From Sphingomonas crocodyli (GTDB lineage Bacteria > Pseudomonadota > Alphaproteobacteria > Sphingomonadales > Sphingomonadaceae): 64,000 nt of DNA. Below the pieces are notes generated by a model. It was not told the DNA's origin. It saw only the letters and a list, made by a program, of their open reading frames with translations, and did not search any database. The translations under genes were made by a program, and so were the position numbers. The DNA is taken from the NCBI RefSeq assembly GCF_004005865.1, contig NZ_SACN01000001.1, positions 372,001 to 436,000 of the forward strand, read 5' to 3'. Each line of letters opens with the position of its first letter. The first letter of the stretch is position 1. Shown piece after piece: positions 37,601 to 45,836 of this stretch.

Positions 37601-40237
37601 ATGGCCGCGCGGTTGGCCGCCGCGGCGAGCGGCGTTTGCCTGCTGCTCGGCGCGACTGTCCTCATCGGCTGGATGGCGGGTGAGCCTCGCCTTACGACGC
37701 TTGGAGTAAGCCGGCTTGCGATGCCGCCGATCGTCGCGGCATCGGCCGTGGCGCTGTCGGCGGGCCTGATCGCTCGATTGATGGGCGCGCCGCTGGCCGC
37801 GCGGCTTCTGACCATCCTCGGCGCGCTGTTCGCCTGCCTGCCCGCGATCGCACCGATCGTTCAGATTGCGTCGCCGGTCGATCATTTCCTCAACACGCTG
37901 TTTCCCTCGCCCGATCCGCCCCGGCTGGCGACGACGCGGATCGCGGTGACGCTGATCCTGCTGATGCTGGCGGCGGCTTCGTGGCCCGACAGCGGCCGGG
38001 GGGGCTGGCCCGCCAAGGTCGCGGTGGTGCTGGCGACGATCGCGCTGCTGTTCTCGGCGACGATCGCGATCGGGCACCTCATCGGTATCGAGGCGGCCGA
38101 ACTCGGCCCACGCACTCTGCTCCTGTCGGTGCCGGGGGCGCTGATCGCGTCGACGCTGGCGGGCGCCATCCTGATCTGGCGGCATGGCGACGGCTGGCCC
38201 GGCTATTTCGCGATCGATGCCGAAACCGCCGCGATCGAGGGGTGGCATCTGCCCGGCATCATCCTGATGGTCGCGTTCGCGCAGATATTGCTCCACGCGG
38301 CGGCGCGGATGGCGAAGCTGCACCCCGCGATGATCGATGCCGCCGTCGTGGTGCTCAATGTTGCGATCGCCACCGCGATCGTCGGCCGCGCGGCCGAACG
38401 ATCCGCGCGTAACCGGGCGGAGCGCGATGCGCTGGTCGATACGATCGATCTGGCGCCGGTGCTGGTCGTCGATCAGGGCGGGGTGATCCGTTACTGGTCG
38501 CATGGCTGCACCGAAATCTACGGCTGGAGCGCGGAAGACGCCGTCGGCCAGCGGCGCGACGAATTGCTCGCCTGCGTTTCGGTGCCCAATGGGGATGGAA
38601 TCGAGGAGGAACGGATCGAGCTGCACCGCGACGGGCATGAGCTGGTCATTCTGAGCCGTGGCAGGCCGGTGGCCGTGTCCGATCAGGGGCCGGCAACTGT
38701 GATCGCGCTGACCGACATCACCGCCCGTCGCGCGGCCGAATCCGCGGTGCAACTGCGCGATCAGGCGATTGCGATCACCGAGGCGCGGCTGGCCACCGCC
38801 GTCGCGGTGCAGGGCATCTTCATCTACGAATATGATCTGGTCGCCGGGCATCTGCGCTGGTCAACCGGGGATCAGACACTGTTTCGCGGCAGCCTTGGTC
38901 GTGATGGCAATCCCCGCCGCCTCAGCCACCAGGTCGCCGACATTCTGGGCCGCGCGATCGAACAGCGGCAGGTGCGCGTCCATTTCAACATGCCATTCGA
39001 GGATGAGGAGGGCGTCGCCCGCCACGCCGAAAGCTGGGCGCGGATCATCTACGATGACGATGGCAATGCGCTGCGGGTGATCGGAACCTATCTCGACGTC
39101 ACCGATCGCGTCGTCGGCGAACATGCCCTGCGAGCGGCCGAGGCGGAAATGCGCGCCATTCTGGCCACCATGCCCGACGCGCTGGTGGTGTGCGACGAGG
39201 AGGGCGTGATCCGATCAGCCAGCGCCGCCGCCGACGTGCTCTATGGTTGCGAACCGGGCGCGCTGATCGGGATGCACATCTTCGATATAGACGCGCGCCC
39301 CGCCGATGGGCGCGAAAAGGCGCAGAGCATGGCCGAACTGGTGGGTGACGAACGGCGCTGGCCGGGTCGCATCACCGTCTGCCGGTTGGATGGCGAGGAT
39401 GTGCCCGTTCTCGCCACGGTCAGCGAAACGACGGTCGACGATCGGCAGATGTTCGTGATCTCTGCGCGCGACATGCGCCCCGCGATCGACGCCGAAGCCC
39501 GCCTCGTCCGTCTGCGCTCGCAACTCGATCAGGTTTCGCGCGCCGGGATGATGGGCGAACTCGCCGCCGCGCTGGCGCATGAGATCAACCAGCCGCTCGC
39601 CGCGATCGTCAATTTCCTGGGCGCTGCCGACATCATGCTAGCCGAAGACGAACGCCATCGCCCCGCGATCGAGGCGATACGCCATGCGAGCGAGCAGGCG
39701 AGCCGCGCGGGCGAGATCATCCGCCGCCTGCGCGCCTTCATCACCCGCGGCGAAATCGACATGCGGCCGGAGCGGATCGCCCCGCTGGCGGAGGAGGCGA
39801 CCGCACTCGCCATGATCAACCGTGGATCGCGCGACATCCGCATCCGTTATGCGTTCGAGGCGAGTAACCGCGAGGTGATGTGTGATCGGCTGCAGATACA
39901 GCAGGTTTTGGTGAACCTGATCCGCAACGGCGCGGACGCGATGGCCGCGGATGGCGGTGCGGGCCGCGACCTGATAGTTTCTTCAGCCATGCGTGACGAT
40001 GCTATGCTCGTCCTGTCCGTGCGGGATCATGGTCCGGGTATCGATCCGACCATGTACGAACAGCTGTTTCGCCCCTTCGCCACCACGAAGCGGGAGGGGA
40101 TGGGTTTCGGCCTGTCGATTTCGCGCCGCATCGTCGAGGCGCATGGCGGCACCTTATCGGTGCTGCCGGCCGATGGGGGGGGCAGCGTCTTTCAGTTCAC
40201 ATTGCCGGTCGCTGGGTCCGTTGGGGGGACTGCCTGA
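37601..40237 (+). CDS. PAS-domain sensor histidine kinase with eight-helix N-terminus (FixL-like kinase core)
   Basis: An 878-residue membrane kinase. Residues about 1-265 hold roughly eight hydrophobic helices in four pairs, MASE-like. Three PAS-like modules follow (about 270-380, 385-505, 510-620; e.g. VLVVDQGGVIRYWSHGCTEI, then VVCDEEGVIRSASAAADVLY). The kinase core carries AHEINQPL with His660, then N, G1 (DHGPGI), F and G2 boxes ending GFGLSISRRIVEAHGGTL, as in FixL, DctB and related proteins. The ATG at 37601 was taken; a TTG at 37553 is the alternative. No conserved heme histidine was recognised in the PAS modules, so oxygen sensing is not claimed. TGATG overlap with the next gene. Confidence 0.88.
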   Translation: MAARLAAAASGVCLLLGATVLIGWMAGEPRLTTLGVSRLAMPPIVAASAVALSAGLIARLMGAPLAARLLTILGALFACLPAIAPIVQIASPVDHFLNTLFPSPDPPRLATTRIAVTLILLMLAAASWPDSGRGGWPAKVAVVLATIALLFSATIAIGHLIGIEAAELGPRTLLLSVPGALIASTLAGAILIWRHGDGWPGYFAIDAETAAIEGWHLPGIILMVAFAQILLHAAARMAKLHPAMIDAAVVVLNVAIATAIVGRAAERSARNRAERDALVDTIDLAPVLVVDQGGVIRYWSHGCTEIYGWSAEDAVGQRRDELLACVSVPNGDGIEEERIELHRDGHELVILSRGRPVAVSDQGPATVIALTDITARRAAESAVQLRDQAIAITEARLATAVAVQGIFIYEYDLVAGHLRWSTGDQTLFRGSLGRDGNPRRLSHQVADILGRAIEQRQVRVHFNMPFEDEEGVARHAESWARIIYDDDGNALRVIGTYLDVTDRVVGEHALRAAEAEMRAILATMPDALVVCDEEGVIRSASAAADVLYGCEPGALIGMHIFDIDARPADGREKAQSMAELVGDERRWPGRITVCRLDGEDVPVLATVSETTVDDRQMFVISARDMRPAIDAEARLVRLRSQLDQVSRAGMMGELAAALAHEINQPLAAIVNFLGAADIMLAEDERHRPAIEAIRHASEQASRAGEIIRRLRAFITRGEIDMRPERIAPLAEEATALAMINRGSRDIRIRYAFEASNREVMCDRLQIQQVLVNLIRNGADAMAADGGAGRDLIVSSAMRDDAMLVLSVRDHGPGIDPTMYEQLFRPFATTKREGMGFGLSISRRIVEAHGGTLSVLPADGGGSVFQFTLPVAGSVGGTA

Positions 40238-40869
40238 TGACACGCTGCATCTATCTGGTCGATGACGATGAGGGCTTCAGCGCCTCGGTGGCGCTGGTGG
40301 TCAAGACGCGGCTCGATGTCGAAGTGGTCAGCTTCGCGTCGGGCGAAGCCTTTATCGCCAAATTGCCGACATTGCCTTCGGGATGCCTGCTGCTCGATCT
40401 CGCCTTGCCGGGCATGAACGGGCTCGACGTGCTGCATCAGGTGCGGGCGCTCGACGGGCGGTTCGAAACGATCGTGCTCACCGGCTTCGGGGACATCTCG
40501 CGCGCGGTCGAGGCGATGAAGGCAGGGGCGAGCGACTTCCTCGAAAAGCCGTCGAGCGCGGACACGCTGACCACCGCGATCGAAACCGCCTTCGGCCGGA
40601 TCGAGGATCGCGAGCGGACCGAACGGGTCGCGCGGGCGGCGCGCGAGCAGATCGAAAAACTCACGCCGCGCGAACGCGACGTGCTGATGGGGCTGGTCGA
40701 AGGACGGGCGAACAAGGTGATCGCCTATCAGCTCGATATCAGCCCGCGCACCGTGGAAATCTATCGCGCGCACCTGATGGAGAAACTGGGCGTGCGCAGC
40801 GTGGCGGAGGCGGTGCGGATGGCCTTCGCATCGGGCCTCGTCCCGCTGATGCCGGATGAGAAGGCTTAA
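40237..40869 (+). CDS. FixJ-like response regulator
   Basis: Partner of the upstream kinase by translational coupling. The 210-residue regulator has a receiver domain (1-120) with Asp10, phospho-acceptor Asp54 (LLLDLALPGMNG), Thr in VLTGFGDIS and Lys in FLEKPSS, and a LuxR-type helix-turn-helix at about 142-205 (LTPRERDVLMGLVEGRANKV; SPRTVEIYRAHLMEKLGVRS). FixJ, TodT and StyR share this architecture. It ends three bases before the converging GST gene. The regulon is not visible. Confidence 0.93.
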   Translation: MTRCIYLVDDDEGFSASVALVVKTRLDVEVVSFASGEAFIAKLPTLPSGCLLLDLALPGMNGLDVLHQVRALDGRFETIVLTGFGDISRAVEAMKAGASDFLEKPSSADTLTTAIETAFGRIEDRERTERVARAAREQIEKLTPRERDVLMGLVEGRANKVIAYQLDISPRTVEIYRAHLMEKLGVRSVAEAVRMAFASGLVPLMPDEKA

Positions 40870-40872
40870 ACC

Positions 40873-41529
40873 CTAGAACTCGGCGTCGAGTTCTTCCATT
40901 TCCTCGGGCTCGGCAAGCGCGGCGGCGGTCCATTCCTGGACGAAGTCCCAGCCGAGCACGGTCGCGCTATAGGCGCGGCTCGGCGCGTCCAGCGGGATCG
41001 CATAGGTCTGGAAGCGCGTCGCCACCGGCGCGAACATCGCGTCGGCGACGGTCGGCTTGTCGCCGAACAGCCAGGGGCCGCCATAAGCTGACAGGCATTC
41101 GCGCCAGATCGCCTGGACGCGATCGATGTCGGGCTTTGCGCCCGCGAACAGGCGGAAGCTGTCGTGGCGCGCCTTCAGGTTCATCGGCAGCGCCGATCGC
41201 AGATTGTGGAAGCCCGAATGAATCTCGCCCGAAACGCTGCGGCAATGCGCGCGTGTCTTGGGATCGGCCGGATAGAGGCCGGCTTCGGGGAAGCATTCGT
41301 TGAGATATTCGGCGATCGCCAGCGTATCCCACACGCTCACATCGTCGCGCGTCAGCCGCGGCACCAGCACCGACGGCGACAGCAGCAGCAGTTCGGCGCG
41401 CTGTCCGGGGGCGTCGATCGGCACGCGTTCCTCGGTGATGTCGAGCCCGCCGAGCTTGCACAGCAGCCAGCCGCGCAGCGACCAGGACGAGTAATTCTTG
41501 CTCGATATGGTCAGGACTGCCTTCGCCAT
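40873..41529 (-). CDS. Glutathione S-transferase family protein
   Basis: A 218-residue cytosolic GST. The thioredoxin-like N-terminal domain shows ISSKNYSSWSLRGWLLCKL, the glutathione-site pattern of this bacterial family (Ser/Asn-Tyr-Ser-Ser-Trp), then VPRLTRDDVSVWDTLAIAEY, the Pro and Glu/Asp-Thr-Leu residues of the G-site; the C-terminal helical domain follows from about 95. Electrophilic substrate unknown. Gor at 20435 is a distant functional partner. Start ATG at 41529; the 160-base spacer to phaZ is divergent. Confidence 0.9.
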   Translation of the reverse strand: MAKAVLTISSKNYSSWSLRGWLLCKLGGLDITEERVPIDAPGQRAELLLLSPSVLVPRLTRDDVSVWDTLAIAEYLNECFPEAGLYPADPKTRAHCRSVSGEIHSGFHNLRSALPMNLKARHDSFRLFAGAKPDIDRVQAIWRECLSAYGGPWLFGDKPTVADAMFAPVATRFQTYAIPLDAPSRAYSATVLGWDFVQEWTAAALAEPEEMEELDAEF

Positions 41530-41594
41530 CGCCCCATTCCCCTCCGTGCCTTATTGTGTCCTACCGCTTCGTCGCCTCGAAGCAAACATTTATG

Positions 41595-41613
41595 GCGCAC
41601 TGCAGCATATAAT
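41595..41613 (+). promoter_or_regulatory. Candidate phaZ promoter region with a CTGCAG core
   Basis: GCGCACTGCAGCATATAAT holds a perfect TATAAT (41608-41613) directly after a CTGCAG palindrome. PhaR repressors of polyhydroxyalkanoate genes recognise CTGC/GCAG-type sites in some Alphaproteobacteria, which would fit the location 80-95 bases upstream of phaZ. No convincing -35 was found. Low confidence. Confidence 0.3.
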
Positions 41614-41691
41614 GGATTATGCAGGTGGTGATCCCGTCGCGAGTCTCTCGATGCGGCCGGGCCGGACCGATGGCGGGGGCGCATTCGTTCG

Positions 41692-42912
41692 ATGCTGTAT
41701 CAGTTTTATCAGGGTCTCAGCGACATCATGGAGCCGATGCGCATGGTCGCGTCGGCGGGGCTCGCCACGCGGCCGGCGCTGGGCAACTGGGCCGAAGCGC
41801 CGCTGGCGCGCAGTTGGTTCGCGGCGCTCGACATGGCGGCGAACACGCGGCTGACCCACAATCGCCCGTCGTACAAGATTGATTCGGTCCTGTCGGGCAA
41901 CCGCGAAGTGCCGGTGCGGGAGGAGGTCGTCCACTCGACCCCCTTCGGCAATCTCGTCCGCTTCGTGAAGGGCGGGGATGTGATGACCGAACAGCCCAAG
42001 GTGCTGATCATCGCCGCACTGTCGGGCCACTTCGCAACGCTCCTGCGCAACACCGTCTCGACGATGCTGCGCGACCATGACGTCTATATTACCGACTGGA
42101 AGAACGCCCGCGACATCCCCCTGTCCGCCGGCCAGTTCGGCTTCGACGAATATCTCGACCATGTGATCATGTTCATGGAGGAACTGGGGCCGGGGGCGCA
42201 TATGCTCGCCGTGTGCCAGCCCTGCGTCCAGGCGCTGGCGGCGACTGCGCTGATGGCCGAGGACAAGCATCCCTGCACCCCGCGGAGCCTGACCCTGATG
42301 GGCGGCCCGGTCGACGTGCGGGTCAATCCCACCACGGTCAACGATCTGGCGACCAGCAAGCCGCTCGACTGGTTCGCCGACAACCTGATCACGCATGTTC
42401 CCTGGCGCTATGCGGGGGCGGGGCGGCGCGTCTATCCGGGCTTCCTGCAGCTGACTGCCTTCATGTCGATGAATCTTGGCCGGCATGGCGACAAGCTGCG
42501 CGCACTCTACCAGCATCTCGCCGATGGCGAGGAGGAGCAGGCGGAGGTGATCCGCGACTTTTACGACGAATATTTCGCAGTGCTCGACATGGCGGCGGAA
42601 TATTATCTCGAAACGGTCGATCGCGTGTTCCAGCGCGTTTTGCTGGCCAAGGGCGAACTCGAATATCGCGGCCGCCGGGTCGATTGCTCGAAGATCCGCC
42701 GCACCGCCTTGCTCACGGTCGAGGGCGAGCGCGACGATATCTGTTCGGTCGGCCAGACCGCGGCGGCGCATGATCTCTGCTCCTCGCTGCGCCCGCACAT
42801 GAAGCGGCACTATCTGCAGCCCGGCGTCGGCCATTATGGCGTCTTTTCGGGCAAGAAGTGGGATAACCAGATCTACCCGCAGGTCCGCGCCTTCATTCTA
42901 GGCGCTGCCTAG
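41692..42912 (+). CDS. phaZ: Intracellular polyhydroxyalkanoate depolymerase
   Basis: Hydrolyses stored PHA/PHB granules. The 406-residue alpha/beta-hydrolase has the nucleophile Cys175 in LAVCQPCVQAL, the same Cys-for-Ser arrangement as Ralstonia PhaZ; STPFGNLVRFVKGG and ITDWKNARDIPLSAG are intracellular PhaZ signatures. No signal peptide, consistent with granule-associated action. The catalytic Asp is probably in EGERDDIC and the His in GVGHYGVFSGKKW. No phaC or phasin gene is next to it. The downstream 250-base structured element begins six bases after its stop. Confidence 0.92.
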   Translation: MLYQFYQGLSDIMEPMRMVASAGLATRPALGNWAEAPLARSWFAALDMAANTRLTHNRPSYKIDSVLSGNREVPVREEVVHSTPFGNLVRFVKGGDVMTEQPKVLIIAALSGHFATLLRNTVSTMLRDHDVYITDWKNARDIPLSAGQFGFDEYLDHVIMFMEELGPGAHMLAVCQPCVQALAATALMAEDKHPCTPRSLTLMGGPVDVRVNPTTVNDLATSKPLDWFADNLITHVPWRYAGAGRRVYPGFLQLTAFMSMNLGRHGDKLRALYQHLADGEEEQAEVIRDFYDEYFAVLDMAAEYYLETVDRVFQRVLLAKGELEYRGRRVDCSKIRRTALLTVEGERDDICSVGQTAAAHDLCSSLRPHMKRHYLQPGVGHYGVFSGKKWDNQIYPQVRAFILGAA

Positions 42913-42918
42913 TTTGTT

Positions 42919-43168
42919 TTAGCCCTCAGGCGCCGGGCGGGCGGCATCCGCCGCCCTTGGCTTTCCTCGCAATAAGCTTCGGCGCAGCCAGCGCGGGGCG
43001 CTGGCGAGCACGGAGCTCGGGCGCGCGTTTGCGCTTGCGGAGCCTGCGGCTCCGACGATGAGCTCGACCTCGGAATGCGCAGCGTTTCGCAAGGCCGAAC
43101 GGCCGCCGCGCCTTATTGGCGCGAAGTCAAGCCGAGCGGATGCTCGGCGCCCGGCGTCTGAGGGCTAA
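42919..43168. repeat. 250-base MITE-like element of chained hairpins
   Basis: The termini are 21-base inverted repeats with one mismatch: TTAGCCCTCAGGCGCCGGG on the left and its inverse (ending CTGAGGGCTAA) on the right. The interior holds a row of smaller hairpins: GGCGG/CCGCC, CCAGCGC/GCGCTGG, CGGAGCC/GGCTCCG, GCGCC/GGCGC and GCCGAGC/GCTCGGC. There is no open reading frame. It is non-coding and could be a miniature transposable element or a REP/BIME-like repeat. The flanking direct target duplication was not identified with confidence. Confidence 0.7.
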
Positions 43169-43180
43169 TCAAAAAACCCC

Positions 43181-43214
43181 AAACAAAAAAAGGGCCGATC
43201 CCGAAGGACCGGCC
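43181..43214 (-). terminator. Strong minus-strand intrinsic terminator with UUCG loop
   Basis: On the minus strand GGCCGGTCC-TTCG-GGATCGGCC forms a nine-pair stem (one G-U) with a stable UUCG tetraloop and is followed by TTTTTTTGTTTGGGG. There is no annotated minus-strand gene entering from the right, so it may end an unannotated small RNA. The plus strand lacks an equivalent T-run, so it is unlikely to end phaZ. Confidence 0.8.
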
Positions 43215-43493
43215 TGGAAAGTTTTAGGAGAGGATGCCTGAAAGGCAGTTTCTTTGTGCACCTGCGAACGGATTGGATCAAGCATTTTTTTGCTATGCAG
43301 CAAAAATATGGTGCGAAGCCGTTGATATCGAGCAACATTTTTCCTGACATTGGCTTCAATAACGTCAGAAACTCGTTTCACCTTCGCAATTGCGGCGGGG
43401 CGACTTTGGCGGAATTCCGGGCTTCTCCGCCATTTTGGTGGATTGGCTCTTTTCGGGCCTGTTAGGACGATGACAGCTTTCCTGGCCTAGGCC
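43215..43493. other. AT-rich intergenic stretch before modB with possible small RNA
   Basis: No convincing protein gene. This stretch is clearly AT-richer than its neighbours over about 43215-43390. A 12-base imperfect inverted repeat around 43283-43310 (CATTTTTTTGCT / AGCAAAAATATG) is notable. The minus strand reads TCCTCTCCTAAAAC just before the terminator. An open frame of 37 codons on the plus strand (43234-43347) and two on the minus strand running through the terminator look accidental. A small RNA transcribed from the minus strand is the best reading; no promoter is proven. Confidence 0.4.
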
Positions 43494-44201
43494 ATGATCG
43501 GCGTGATGATGGTGCTGGATATGCTGGGGATCGGGCCGGACGGGGCCGAGGCGATTTGGCTGACCGTTCAGGTCGCGGTCGTCGGCGTCATCGCGAGTCT
43601 GCCGATCGGCATCGCGCTGGCGCTGCTGCTCGCGCGGGTCGAATTTCCGGGCAAGATGCTGGTCGACGGGCTGGTCCATCTACCGTTGGTGCTGCCCCCC
43701 GTCGTGACCGGCTATCTGCTGCTCGAAGCCTTCCTGCCGCACGGGCCGATCGGGGCGCCGCTGCGCGAATGGTTCGGCCTGTCGGTGCTGTTCCACTGGA
43801 CGGGGGCGGCGATCGCGGCGGCGGTGATGGGCTTGCCGCTGATGGTGCGCACAATCCGCCTGTCGATCGAGGCGCTCGATCCGCGCATCGAACATGCGGC
43901 GCGCAGCCTGGGCGGCGGGCGCTGGCATGTGTTCCGCACGATAACGCTGCCGATGGTGACGCCCGGCATCGCGGCAGGCACCGCTTTGGCCTTCGCACGC
44001 AGCCTTGGTGAGTTCGGCGCGACGATCACCTTCGTATCGAACATTCCCGGCGAAACCCGCACCCTGCCGATCGCGATCTACAGCCTGCTGCAGATGCCGG
44101 GGACGGAGGCGGAGGTGATGCGCCTGTCGATCGTGTCGATCATCCTGTCGCTGGGTGCACTCGTCCTCGCCGAATGGCTCGTGAAGAGGCGTGCGGCATG
44201 A
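43494..44201 (+). CDS. modB: Molybdate ABC transporter permease
   Basis: Inner-membrane permease of molybdate import. The 235-residue protein has about five helices and the coupling motif EHAARSLGGGRWHVFRTITL (EAA loop), with LPPVVTGYLLLEAF and SLGEFGATITFVSNIPGETR, both typical of ModB. ATGA overlap with modC. The periplasmic binding gene modA is not adjacent, unlike in most modABC operons; the 580-base space upstream holds only the repeat element and AT-rich spacer. No ModE-type box was recognised. Confidence 0.92.
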   Translation: MIGVMMVLDMLGIGPDGAEAIWLTVQVAVVGVIASLPIGIALALLLARVEFPGKMLVDGLVHLPLVLPPVVTGYLLLEAFLPHGPIGAPLREWFGLSVLFHWTGAAIAAAVMGLPLMVRTIRLSIEALDPRIEHAARSLGGGRWHVFRTITLPMVTPGIAAGTALAFARSLGEFGATITFVSNIPGETRTLPIAIYSLLQMPGTEAEVMRLSIVSIILSLGALVLAEWLVKRRAA

Positions 44202-45286
44202 GCTTTGACGTCGCGATCGGCCGGATGCTGGGCGGCAAGCGTTTCGCGTTCGATTTCCGCGCGGGCGCGGGGCTGACGGCGGTGCTGGGGCCGTCGGGCG
44301 CGGGCAAGACGACGTTGATGGACATGATCGCCGGAATCGCCCTGCCCGACAGCGGGCGGATCGCGGTGGGCGGACGCACGCTCTACGATCGCGCGGGCGG
44401 GATCGCGATCCCGATCGAGGAACGGCGCTGCGGCTACATCTTTCAGGACGGGCGGCTGTTCCCGCATCTCAGCGTCGGTCGCAATCTCGAATATGGCGCG
44501 CGGCTGGCGGGGGATCGCGTGCCCCCGATCGGCTTCGACGCGCTGGTCGATCTGCTGGGTCTGCGCCCGCTGCTCGATCGCAAGCCGCGCACCTTGTCGG
44601 GTGGAGAGGCACGGCGTGTCGCGATCGGGCGCGCTTTGCTGGGCTGCCCGGCGTTCCTGCTGATGGATGAGCCGCTGACCGGGCTGGACGGCGAGATGAA
44701 GCTTGATGTGATCGCGATGATCGCCGAGCTGCGAGATCGGCTGACCCTGCCGATCCTGCTGGTCAGCCACGACCGCGACGAGGTCGAGCGGCTTGCCGAC
44801 AATATCGTGCTGATCGATGAAGGCGCGGTGATCGCGGCGGGGGAGGCGAATGCGATCCTGTCCGATCTGTCGCTGCCGCTCGCCCGCGCCGGCGATGCTC
44901 TGGTGATCCTGAAGGCCGAACCGGTCGGGCACGATGCCGATTATGACATCACCACCTGCCGGATCGGCGAAACCCTGCTGCAGGTGCCGGGCCGCTGGGA
45001 TGGCGCGCCGACGGTGCGGCTGCGCATCCGCGCGACCGACGTCACTTTGTCGAAGGACAAAGCGATCGACAGCGCGCTCAACCGCCTGACCGCCCGGATC
45101 GTCGGCGCCGAACGCACCCGCACCGCGCAGATGCGTGTGGTGCTGAGCTTGGGGGAAAGCGAGGACGGGCCCCGCCTGCTCGCCAGCATCACGCGCAAAT
45201 CCTGGGATATGCTGGGGCTGGCGATCGGCGACAGGGTGGAGGCGGCGATCAAGGCCGCCGCCCTGGCCGAGAGACGGCGTGGTTAG
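44198..45286 (+). CDS. modC: Molybdate ABC transporter ATP-binding protein
   Basis: ATPase of molybdate import. The 362-residue protein has Walker A GPSGAGKT (about 32-39), Q-loop GYIFQDGRLFPHL, signature LSGGEARRVAIGRALL, Walker B LLMDEPLTGLD, H-loop VSHDRDEV, and a C-terminal TOBE/MOP domain (about 290-355, PTVRLRIRATDVTLSKDKA) that binds oxyanions. The MOP domain separates it from generic ATPases. Overlaps modB by four bases. Its 3' end overlaps the converging helix-hairpin-helix gene by four bases. Confidence 0.94.
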   Translation: MSFDVAIGRMLGGKRFAFDFRAGAGLTAVLGPSGAGKTTLMDMIAGIALPDSGRIAVGGRTLYDRAGGIAIPIEERRCGYIFQDGRLFPHLSVGRNLEYGARLAGDRVPPIGFDALVDLLGLRPLLDRKPRTLSGGEARRVAIGRALLGCPAFLLMDEPLTGLDGEMKLDVIAMIAELRDRLTLPILLVSHDRDEVERLADNIVLIDEGAVIAAGEANAILSDLSLPLARAGDALVILKAEPVGHDADYDITTCRIGETLLQVPGRWDGAPTVRLRIRATDVTLSKDKAIDSALNRLTARIVGAERTRTAQMRVVLSLGESEDGPRLLASITRKSWDMLGLAIGDRVEAAIKAAALAERRRG

Positions 45287-45759
45287 CCCAACTTGCCGTA
45301 TTTGGCTTCGAAGCCGATCGTGTCGTCCTGTTCCAGGAAGCGTGCCTGATCGACCCACTGGTCGCGATGGATGCGGCCTTTGAAATTGCCCATGCGCGCG
45401 TCGACTTCGCCGGCCTGCGCGGGATCGAGCGCGGCGAGCTGCGAATAACGGTGGATGCCGATGCTGTTCAGCATCGCCTGCGCCTTGGGGCCGAGGCCCT
45501 TGATGCGGGTCAGGTCGTCGGGATTGCCATCGGGATTCAGATCGACGCCGACGACGGGGCCGGCGACGTCGAGCACCGCGGCGGCGGCGCTGTCGGCGAT
45601 GCCGCTATGCGCGGGTTCGGCGGGCTTGGCGACCGGCGTGACCGGCTTGGTGGCCGCAGCCGGCGGCACCTGCGCGGTGGGCTTGCGGGTCAGCAGGAAG
45701 ATGACGGCGATCACCAGCACGATCGCGATCGCGATGATGATGAGGGTGGTGTTCGACAT
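45283..45759 (-). CDS. Membrane-anchored helix-hairpin-helix protein
   Basis: A 158-residue protein with an N-terminal membrane helix (about 5-24, LIIIAIAIVLVIAVIFLL), a Pro/Ala-rich linker (about 28-70), and a helix-hairpin-helix motif in LTRIKGLGPKAQAMLNSIGI, like the tails of ribosomal-like or DNA-binding HhH proteins, followed by an acidic, conserved-looking C-terminus (VDARMGNFKGRIHRDQW). Such proteins occur next to unrelated genes in sphingomonads. DNA binding at the membrane is possible but unproven. Converges with modC by a four-base overlap. Confidence 0.8.
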   Translation of the reverse strand: MSNTTLIIIAIAIVLVIAVIFLLTRKPTAQVPPAAATKPVTPVAKPAEPAHSGIADSAAAAVLDVAGPVVGVDLNPDGNPDDLTRIKGLGPKAQAMLNSIGIHRYSQLAALDPAQAGEVDARMGNFKGRIHRDQWVDQARFLEQDDTIGFEAKYGKLG

Positions 45760-45836
45760 ATTATGCCCTTCTTGGTCTCGGCCGGAGTGCCGACAATCGT
45801 GCTGACACCCCGTCTCCTCTCAAATGATCCGGCGGC

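Noticed and set aside
43234..43347. 37-codon plus-strand frame preceded by AGGAGAGG
   Set aside because: The ribosome-binding site directly abuts the ATG, giving too short a spacing, and the peptide has no recognisable feature; kept only as an outside possibility.
43169..43381. Small open frames on the minus strand in the AT-rich spacer before modB
   Set aside because: They run through a strong intrinsic terminator on their own strand and have no good ribosome-binding site or recognisable sequence; a non-coding RNA is a better reading.
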